From a bacterium (GTDB lineage Bacteria > Cyanobacteriota > Vampirovibrionia > Obscuribacterales > Obscuribacteraceae), in contig WGMS01000008.1 in the NCBI GenBank assembly GCA_016124935.1, positions 62,001 through 126,000 on the forward strand: DNA of 64,000 nt, read 5' to 3'. Of the stretch, positions 58,084 to 64,000 are shown one piece after another (the first letter of the stretch is position 1; each line of letters begins with the position of its first letter). The position numbers were made by a program, and so were the translations under genes. Below the pieces are notes generated by a model that worked only from the letters and a program-made list of their open reading frames with translations, did not search any database and was not told where the DNA came from.

Positions 58084-58293
58084 ATGCCAAAAATGAAAAC
58101 CAACAAAGCGGCAGCTCGCCGTTTCAAAATAACCGGAACCGGTAAGGTTCTGCGCAAACAAGCCGGCACCCGCCACATCAACGAGTGGATGTCAGCCGAT
58201 GTGAAGCGCAACCTCAGAGGTTGGGCCAAACTCGACAAAGATGTCGAGGCGCACATCCTCGAGATGTTCCCCTATCGCAAATATCTGCGATAA
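58084..58293 (+). CDS. rpmI: 50S ribosomal protein L35
   Basis: 69 residues, standard length. MPKMKTNKAAARRFKITGTGK, the strongly conserved L35 start, and the basic RKQAGTRHINEWMSADVKRNLRG middle (core KQAGTRHIN). The hydrophobic C-terminus ends MFPYRKYLR. Second gene of the infC operon. Confidence 0.96.
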   Translation: MPKMKTNKAAARRFKITGTGKVLRKQAGTRHINEWMSADVKRNLRGWAKLDKDVEAHILEMFPYRKYLR

Positions 58294-58398
58294 AAATCTA
58301 AATTAGCGAAATCAAACTGATTCATTCCGTATAAGGGATCTCCTCCCCGACTACGCTTGAACCAAATCGAAGAAAAAAAACAAGCAGGAGAATAAGTT

Positions 58399-58746
58399 AT
58401 GTCCAGAGTAAAACGTGGAAACGTGCTTCAGAAGCGCCACAAGAAGATCCTCAAGTACGCCAAGGGTTTCCGCGGCTCCAACTCCAAACTCTTCATCGCC
58501 GCCAACCAGACAGTGATGAAAGCCTGGAAGAACGCTTTCAGAGACAGAAGAAAGCGCAAGAGAGATTTCAGAAGACTGTGGATCACCAGAATCAACGCGG
58601 CTTGCCGCGCCCACGGCATGAGATACAGCCAGTTCATCGATGGCCTCAACAAGAAGAACGTCGAAGTGAACCGAAAAATGCTAGCTGATCTCGCGGTTCG
58701 TGACAAAGAAGCTTTCACCCAACTGGTCGAGCTGGCAAAGAACTAG
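58399..58746 (+). CDS. rplT: 50S ribosomal protein L20
   Basis: 115 residues. Essential early assembly protein and, in other bacteria, autoregulator of this operon. [56 protein letters not shown] (conserved core) and [20 protein letters not shown] at 58399 with AGGAG upstream. 105-base gap after rpmI. Confidence 0.97.
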   Translation: MSRVKRGNVLQKRHKKILKYAKGFRGSNSKLFIAANQTVMKAWKNAFRDRRKRKRDFRRLWITRINAACRAHGMRYSQFIDGLNKKNVEVNRKMLADLAVRDKEAFTQLVELAKN

Positions 58747-58770
58747 ACTGCGGCAGATAGAAGTTTCAGC

Positions 58771-59613
58771 ATGGACTTCGCATCCGCTTCTCGCGCTCTG
58801 CCCGAGCCTATAACCAGCGCCTCCAATCCGCTGATCAAGCGCATCAGAGGTCTTGGCAGCCGCACGGGCAGAAAGAAGGCAGGGCTTTTCCTCGCTGAAG
58901 GCGAGAGCGTCGTCAGGGAGGCTTTAATGGCTTGCTGTGACGAAATCGAAGAGATTGTGATCTCATCATCCTTCGACAGACTCGACAGCCTGCTCGAAAA
59001 TCTCCCCGGGGAAAGCGGCTGCCCGCCTGTCAAAGTGGTGGACGATAGACTCTTCAAAGAGGTCTCGGGTACCGAAACACCGCTTGGCATAATCGCCCTT
59101 GTGAAACTGCCTCAGAACAATAGAAGTCGAGTGCTCGCTTTAAAAAACGCACTGATCACGGTGGCTTGTTCAATTTCGGATCCCGGCAATCTCGGAACCA
59201 TAATAAGGACTTCGCTGGCTTTCGGCGCCGACGCTGTTTTCCTGACCCGGGGCTCTGTGGATCCCTATAACCCCAAAGTGGTCAGAGCCGCCGCCGGAGC
59301 GCTGTTCGCCCTGCCGATCATAGAAGATGTCGATGGAAAGGACTTATTGAACGAGGCTAAAGCAGCCGGTATTCAGGTGGTCAGCCTGGCGGCCTCTGGC
59401 GATAAAACGCTCAAAGAGGTCGATTTCAAAAAAGCGAGTCTGCTTATGGTCGGCAACGAAGCCCATGGCATAGATCCTGACTTGCTGGCAAAATCAGATC
59501 TGGTGGCATCCATTCCTATTGCGCGGCAGAGCGAATCTTTGAACGCCGCCGTCGCCCATTCTATTGCCCTCTATGAAGCAGCCGATCAAAGAAGGAAAAC
59601 CCAATCGAGCTGA
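58771..59613 (+). CDS. SpoU/TrmH-family RNA 2'-O-methyltransferase
   Basis: 280 residues. N-terminal substrate-binding domain (about 15-110: SNPLIKRIRGLGSRTGRKKAGLFLAEGE) and a SPOUT methyltransferase domain (about 125-275) with the three SpoU motifs: SDPGNLGTIIRTSLAFGAD, LLMVGNEAHGI, and SIPIARQSESLNAAVAHSIALYE. Methylates a ribose in rRNA or tRNA with S-adenosylmethionine; RlmB-like rRNA activity is likely but the target cannot be read from the sequence. Begins 24 bases after rplT, the usual neighbour of this family. Confidence 0.92.
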   Translation: MDFASASRALPEPITSASNPLIKRIRGLGSRTGRKKAGLFLAEGESVVREALMACCDEIEEIVISSSFDRLDSLLENLPGESGCPPVKVVDDRLFKEVSGTETPLGIIALVKLPQNNRSRVLALKNALITVACSISDPGNLGTIIRTSLAFGADAVFLTRGSVDPYNPKVVRAAAGALFALPIIEDVDGKDLLNEAKAAGIQVVSLAASGDKTLKEVDFKKASLLMVGNEAHGIDPDLLAKSDLVASIPIARQSESLNAAVAHSIALYEAADQRRKTQSS

Positions 59614-59660
59614 CAATCTTGTTAGAATTAGCAGTTCAACTCAAAGAATAGATATCGAGC

Positions 59661-60419
59661 ATGTCCAGTTCAGAAGCCGAAGCAGAATTAAAAGCGGATA
59701 TCGAAGCCGATGAGGAAGAAGATCCTTCTTCCATGACCGTGGTCGAGCATCTCGATGAGTTGCGACTAAGGTTAGTCAGATCCATCGCCTATGTCACCGT
59801 GGCCTTCTTCATCGCCCTTGTCTTCGCCAAGGACATCATGAAGATTCTGCAGGCACCGGCAGGCGACATCACTTTCCAAGCTCTTTCGATAGAAGAGCCG
59901 ATCATGGTCTTCTTCAAGGTCGCTTTCTATTCGGCCCTGGTGATCGCTTCTCCTTTTATACTCTTCGAAGTAAGCCAATTCGTCGCCCCCGGTCTCACTG
60001 AAAAAGAGAAAAAGATAGTGGCGCCAGCCCTTATCGGAGGACCGATTCTTTTTGTCTGTGGCGCCAGCTTCGCTTACTTCTTATTGTTGCCGCCGATGCT
60101 GCACTTCTTCCAATCATTCGGAGAAGGGGTGACACCTATAAACCAGAGACTGGATTTTTACATGTCCCTGGTATCATCTCTACTTCTATATATGGGTCTC
60201 TGTTTCCAGCTTCCGATAGTGCTTTTCGCGCTCTCTCTCACCGGGCTGGTGACCTCGGACCACCTGATTAAAATCTGGCGTTATGCCGTGGTCGGTGCTT
60301 CGGTGGTGGCATTGGTTATCACTCCAGATCCCACCGCTGTCTCGATGCTCCTGGTCACAGGCGCCTTGATAGGCTTGTATTCGATCACCGTGGTGCTCCT
60401 CAAGCTGTTCGGGCGCTAA
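59661..60419 (+). CDS. tatC: Sec-independent protein translocase subunit TatC
   Basis: 252 residues, six membrane segments. Recognises the twin-arginine signal of folded exported proteins. Conserved first part HLDELRLRLVRS, the cytoplasmic/periplasmic loops with FFKVAFYSALVIASPFILFEVSQFVAPGL, EKK and the C-terminal ITPDPTAVSMLLV. The N-terminal ~30 residues are acidic and variable. No tatA gene is in the window. ATG at 59661. Confidence 0.96.
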   Translation: MSSSEAEAELKADIEADEEEDPSSMTVVEHLDELRLRLVRSIAYVTVAFFIALVFAKDIMKILQAPAGDITFQALSIEEPIMVFFKVAFYSALVIASPFILFEVSQFVAPGLTEKEKKIVAPALIGGPILFVCGASFAYFLLLPPMLHFFQSFGEGVTPINQRLDFYMSLVSSLLLYMGLCFQLPIVLFALSLTGLVTSDHLIKIWRYAVVGASVVALVITPDPTAVSMLLVTGALIGLYSITVVLLKLFGR

Positions 60420-60429
60420 AATAGAGCCG

Positions 60430-61614
60430 ATGAATCATTTCCCTTTCAGTGAAGATATACAGGTTCTGGTCTGGTTTCCCCTGGCTCTAATCTGCCTGAA
60501 GGAAGTCAAAGAGAACTGGCGCCAGATCTTTGACAAAGATCTGACCGTATCCGATAGAAGAGCGCTGCTTAAAATAACGCTATTCTTTGCGCTTCCGATG
60601 GTGGTTCTGATCCACGAAATCGGTCACGCCCTGGCTACGATTATGCTGGGCGGCGTGGTGAAAGAGCTTCATTTCGGGATCTGGTGGGGCTATGTTCTGC
60701 CGGTGGGAGACTTCAGCAGTCTCGATCATCTGATCATCACCCTTGCTGGAAACGTGGTGCAAATGGCTATCGGCTTTCTTTGCCTGATAGCAGCCGTCTT
60801 TGTATCCTCACCACCGATAGTGGCGTTATTAGTTTACACCGGTCTCTACGCCATAGGCGGCACCGCCATCATCTATGCCCTGATGTCCACCACCGACATG
60901 TATCTGGACTGGTCCAAAATCTATGCCTCCCCCCATACCGAGATAACCTCGGTGGTGGCAGTCTGCCATGCCCTTATCGTCGCTTTTCTTTTCTATTGTT
61001 TCTACGGAGCCAGACCGCGAATCTGGTTCGCAGGCAAGACCAGACCGAAATGGAAGAAAGACAATCAAGCCGCCCTCGACCGAGTAAAAGCCGACCCCAG
61101 CGCCATTAACTATCTGAGCCTGGCCTGGTCCTATTTCTTTATCGGTATGGATAGACTGAGCTTCAAATATCTCGAAAAGGTCAAAGTGCTCGATCCGACT
61201 TTAGTAGATCGTTACTATCTGCTTGGTTGCCTGGAACGCAATCGAGGCAAAACAAAGGCGGCAGTAGACGCCTTCGAAGAGATTGTGAAAAGCAGACATG
61301 CCTCGAAAGATACAAAAGCCCGTGCCCTGATGGCGGCGGGGCATTGTTTATCGGACGATCTGCCTCCGGAGAATAAGAGCCTGGAAGATCACCGCAAAAT
61401 CATCGAAACCTATGACCAGGCCGCCTCTCTGGTTACCGATGCAGCCGATCCTCTCTTTTACAAGGCCTCTCTGTTTAATAAACTTGGTCTTCACAAAGAG
61501 GCAGAATTTCTTCTCAAGGATCTGGATCGCATGAAATGGCTGGATCCATCGCTGAGGGCGGGTGTTCTAACCGAGCTCAAGGTTGCCAGGAGCAACGAGA
61601 GCGCCGATGAATAA
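60430..61614 (+). CDS. M50-like membrane metalloprotease with TPR-like C-terminus
   Basis: 394 residues. Several membrane segments in the first ~200 residues include HEIGHALATIMLGG (62-75), the zinc-binding HExxH of site-2 proteases in the middle of a membrane helix; AGNVVQMAIGF (106-116) may supply the second conserved region. The C-terminal ~170 residues are helical and TPR-like (SFKYLEKVKVLDPTLVDRY, KTKAAVDAFEEIVKSR). May cleave membrane-embedded regulators or process exported proteins. ATG at 60430, 10 bases after tatC. Confidence 0.85.
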   Translation: MNHFPFSEDIQVLVWFPLALICLKEVKENWRQIFDKDLTVSDRRALLKITLFFALPMVVLIHEIGHALATIMLGGVVKELHFGIWWGYVLPVGDFSSLDHLIITLAGNVVQMAIGFLCLIAAVFVSSPPIVALLVYTGLYAIGGTAIIYALMSTTDMYLDWSKIYASPHTEITSVVAVCHALIVAFLFYCFYGARPRIWFAGKTRPKWKKDNQAALDRVKADPSAINYLSLAWSYFFIGMDRLSFKYLEKVKVLDPTLVDRYYLLGCLERNRGKTKAAVDAFEEIVKSRHASKDTKARALMAAGHCLSDDLPPENKSLEDHRKIIETYDQAASLVTDAADPLFYKASLFNKLGLHKEAEFLLKDLDRMKWLDPSLRAGVLTELKVARSNESADE

Positions 61615-61694
61615 AAATCTCTCAGGCTTATCAAGATGGCCCCTCATATAATGACAAGCTCGAATCTACATTACGAGAGCACAGACAACGGATA

Positions 61695-62960
61695 ATGTTC
61701 GACAGCCCCAATAACTTCTATTTCTGGTGTGTTACGGGAATCTCGGTTCTCGTAGGCGTCGACACTGTGCTCCGCCTCTGGACCGAAAGACACCGTTTTC
61801 CCAAGGACGATCTAAGCGAAGAAGACAGGTCGATGATCTGGCGGATTGTGGTCTTCTTGATCTTTCCTCTAATCACATTGATGGAGCTCAACGCCACCGA
61901 AGTAGGGGCTCGGTCTTTCGGCGGAGAGTTGAGCACCTGGTCGTACGGAATGCTCTGGTATGAAGCCTATCCCACCGCTCTGGCAAAATCGGCTCTGATT
62001 CCGGCTCTATTTTCCGGCGAGTTCTTTATCCTCTGCCTGGCTCTTTCTATGCTGCCGGCTCTATTCTTCCGCCCCCATCCTTTTTTAGCGACCTTAATAG
62101 GATATACGGTCTCTTTTGTATTTGCCGTCAACCTGATTATCGAACCGGTTATAGCCCTGACCGGCATGAGCGGCTCTAAATGGCACCTGGCATTGAATGA
62201 AGGGGCGCCGGAGCAGATCATGCCTCTGGCTATGCTGCATCTGATCCTGGCCGTTATCTATTTAATGGTGGTCAGAAACAGATCCGTACGTCTCTGGTTC
62301 TCCGAACTGACCAGACCCGACGCCTCGGATCGCCTCAAAGCAGCGATTTTCGAATATCGAGCCACCGGGGACAGCGCCCGTACCCTGTCTAAGCTGGGCA
62401 TCCTCTATGAAAGAGCCGGTTTGCACAGACAAGCCAGAGAACAGTTGAAAGTGCTGGAGAAGCATCATCCGACCTCTCTCTATACCTATTTCTTGAAAGC
62501 CCTGGTGAATTACGGTCAGCGCAAATTCGACAAGGCGAAAGCCGCTTTTCTATACGCTTCGGACATGGCCCATGACGCAGCCATAAGCGGAAACGGCATC
62601 ACCACCATTGCCGAGACGGATAAACTGCGTGCCCAGCTTCTGGCAGCAGCAGCCTGCTCCTCTTTTGCTGCCGGAGAGATTATCCAGGCGATTAACTTGA
62701 GCGAAAGAGCTCTGGAGCTGGATGATTCTTATCTAGTGGCACGGATGGTGAAAGTCGATGCCCTCCTGCGAACAGGTCAAAAAGACCAGGCAGCCCAGGA
62801 AATTCTTATAGCAGTTCATTCCGGACTTACTCTGGATCTGGAGAACAAAGTTCCCCTGGATGTGGAAACATCCTTTGCTTTACTAGAAGAGATGGAATCC
62901 CAGAGAAGCGCTTCCGAAGCTGTAAAACGAACGATGTTAGAGACAGCAGGTAAAAATTAG
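61695..62960 (+). CDS. Degenerate paralogue of the M50-like protease
   Basis: 421 residues. Same arrangement as the upstream protease: membrane segments (about 8-25, 48-66, 105-130, 135-160, 180-200) then a TPR-like C-terminus (about 220-400, DKAKAAFLYASDMAHDAA, IIQAINLSERALELDDS). Aligned on the shared Gly-Gly, HEIGH becomes ELNAT (64-68), so the zinc ligands are lost and it is not expected to cleave. ATG at 61695; TATAAT occurs at 61647-61652, so it may have its own promoter. Possibly an inactive regulatory partner. Confidence 0.8.
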   Translation: MFDSPNNFYFWCVTGISVLVGVDTVLRLWTERHRFPKDDLSEEDRSMIWRIVVFLIFPLITLMELNATEVGARSFGGELSTWSYGMLWYEAYPTALAKSALIPALFSGEFFILCLALSMLPALFFRPHPFLATLIGYTVSFVFAVNLIIEPVIALTGMSGSKWHLALNEGAPEQIMPLAMLHLILAVIYLMVVRNRSVRLWFSELTRPDASDRLKAAIFEYRATGDSARTLSKLGILYERAGLHRQAREQLKVLEKHHPTSLYTYFLKALVNYGQRKFDKAKAAFLYASDMAHDAAISGNGITTIAETDKLRAQLLAAAACSSFAAGEIIQAINLSERALELDDSYLVARMVKVDALLRTGQKDQAAQEILIAVHSGLTLDLENKVPLDVETSFALLEEMESQRSASEAVKRTMLETAGKN

Positions 62961-63148
62961 ATCATCTGTTGTCTGGATAACCTTGTCGGCCACGCATAGG
63001 AAAAAGTCCCGAAATTGACAAGGGAAGGGAGTCAATACGTAATTTCAGCAATTAAACTAATAATCGCTCGCAAATATGGGCTTTCTCCCATTTTTAAAGG
63101 GCAATTTCTAGATATATAATTCGGATAGGTTTTTAGGATTAGCCGGTC
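62961..63148. other. Intergenic region before the Cache-domain gene
   Basis: 188 bases, AT-rich (63030-63130). No terminator or promoter hexamers of good match were found. Confidence 0.3.
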
Positions 63149-64000
63149 GTGAAAAAAGGCATCGTCAGTAAAGTCAGCCAGAACATGAACATTCGAACCA
63201 GAATGCTCCTGCTCTGCCTGGGAGTGGCCCTGCCCTTGCTGGCTATCGGCAGCATCTCTCTGGTGATGCAGTACAACAGCCTTCACGCCGAGTCTAAAAG
63301 GGCGACATCTTTTCAAGCGGCGATTGCCGCCCGAACCCTGAGCCAGTGGACTTATTCTCAGCTAAATTCAATCGCCGCCGTTGGTCAGATGGCAGTCCTT
63401 TCGGAAGGAAACCCGGGCGACATAGAAGAGACACTTCAGACCGCCCTGGTATCGCACAACAAAGATTGGGCAGAGCTTGCCTTGATAGACACCAGCGGTA
63501 CGCCCCGCTCAGTTCAGGTAGTGGAAGGCGAGCACATCGTCTCGAAGACGGCAAGCTTTGTCAGGGCAGAAACACTGAATCAAATCAGCCGCTACCGCCA
63601 CGCCCTGCTGACAGGCTTCGACCAGAGTCCCTGGACCGACAGACCGGGGATTTTTGCCGTGGCACCGGTGACCCAGCGTGGCGAATTGACCGGATATCTG
63701 GTGGCAGGCATAAAACCCGAAGCTGTGCTCGGCATATTCACCGGACTATCCAGCTCGAACGGCACTGTGATAACGGTAATCGACGACAAGAATCGTGTGG
63801 TCGCCAGAACCCTGCAAAACGATTACTGGCAGGGCAAGGACTTCTCTAACGGACGCTGTGTAATCGCAGCCGATGGAAAGGATACCGGCACCATAGAAGG
63901 TCTGGGCATTGCCGACAAAACACCCAGGGCCTACGCCTTCGAGAGATCGCAACCGAATGATTGGTTGGTTATAGTCGGCGTCCCTTTTCGAACCATATAC
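63149..64000 (+). CDS. Cache-domain membrane sensor, C-terminus beyond window
   Basis: 284 codons present, open to the window edge. Start GTG at 63149 with AGGA about 10 nt upstream. One membrane segment (about 18-41, RMLLLCLGVALPLLAIGSISLV) is followed by a large extracytoplasmic region with the dCache pattern: EELALIDTSGTPRSV-like strands (actual WAELALIDTSG), GIFAVAPVTQRGELTGYLVAGI, VITVIDDKNRVVART, and SQPNDWLVIVGVP. Such domains bind small molecules in chemoreceptors, histidine kinases and diguanylate cyclases; the output domain is not in view. Confidence 0.8.
   Translation, partial: MKKGIVSKVSQNMNIRTRMLLLCLGVALPLLAIGSISLVMQYNSLHAESKRATSFQAAIAARTLSQWTYSQLNSIAAVGQMAVLSEGNPGDIEETLQTALVSHNKDWAELALIDTSGTPRSVQVVEGEHIVSKTASFVRAETLNQISRYRHALLTGFDQSPWTDRPGIFAVAPVTQRGELTGYLVAGIKPEAVLGIFTGLSSSNGTVITVIDDKNRVVARTLQNDYWQGKDFSNGRCVIAADGKDTGTIEGLGIADKTPRAYAFERSQPNDWLVIVGVPFRTIY

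Overview
The window reads as chromosome of a non-photosynthetic, diderm bacterium of roughly 50% GC. Gram-negative architecture is suggested by a DUF2490-type beta-barrel protein, a giant AsmA/YhdP-like protein, a lipoprotein and a Spy/CpxP-like protein. The best guess for lineage is the Cyanobacteriota side branch Vampirovibrionia/Melainabacteria, Obscuribacter-like. This is inference from the cyanobacterial-style 7Fe ferredoxin, the abundance of Ser/Thr kinases and TPR proteins, and the ETF-based lipid oxidation genes. No rRNA or other decisive marker is present. There is no CRISPR array, insertion sequence or prophage; the only RNA gene recognised with confidence is one tRNA-Leu.

Layout. 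1-7.6 kb: a truncated threonine dehydrogenase, a small unknown gene, two overlapping membrane Ser/Thr kinases with an unusual HRDxT catalytic loop, fabI and a DUF885 peptidase-like protein. 8-11.7 kb: etfB-etfA-ETF:quinone oxidoreductase. 11.8-14.8 kb: three secreted or outer-membrane proteins. 14.9-18 kb: argR-argG-argH behind a pair of ARG boxes 21 bp apart. 18-27.5 kb: a signalling island of two paralogous membrane kinases with TPR tails, a staphylococcal-nuclease-like protein, a kinase with leucine-rich repeats and, convergent to them, a zinc-ribbon pseudokinase. 27.5-36.4 kb: an SLC13 transporter, several exported or TPR proteins, a UspA protein, a three-gene membrane operon including an unlisted 50-aa protein, and an alpha/beta hydrolase. 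36.5-45 kb: acyl-CoA synthetase, an Sm-like/beta-propeller fusion, rsfS, HU, a TPR protein, pnp, rpsO and ferredoxin. 45-55.8 kb: a pseudo-receiver LuxR regulator behind four 11-bp direct repeats, the AsmA-like protein, a Xer-type recombinase with an AT-hook-like insertion, a MerR-like/zinc-finger/RD-repeat protein and a VirB10-like protein. 56-64 kb: rpsF-ssb-rpsR, tRNA-Leu, infC-rpmI-rplT, a SpoU methyltransferase, tatC, an M50-like protease, its degenerate paralogue and a truncated Cache-domain sensor.

The most distinctive content is signalling: five apparently active or near-active Ser/Thr kinases and one pseudokinase within 27 kb, one of them translationally coupled to a nuclease that keeps its catalytic residues. 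Several genes use non-ATG starts (GTG: kinase at 3127, kinase at 18042, HU, rpsF, the Cache sensor; TTG: ETF-QO, lipoprotein at 30921, infC), and several lack a Shine-Dalgarno sequence, so some mRNAs may be leaderless. The supported start often differs from the longest open frame; the reason is given in each entry.
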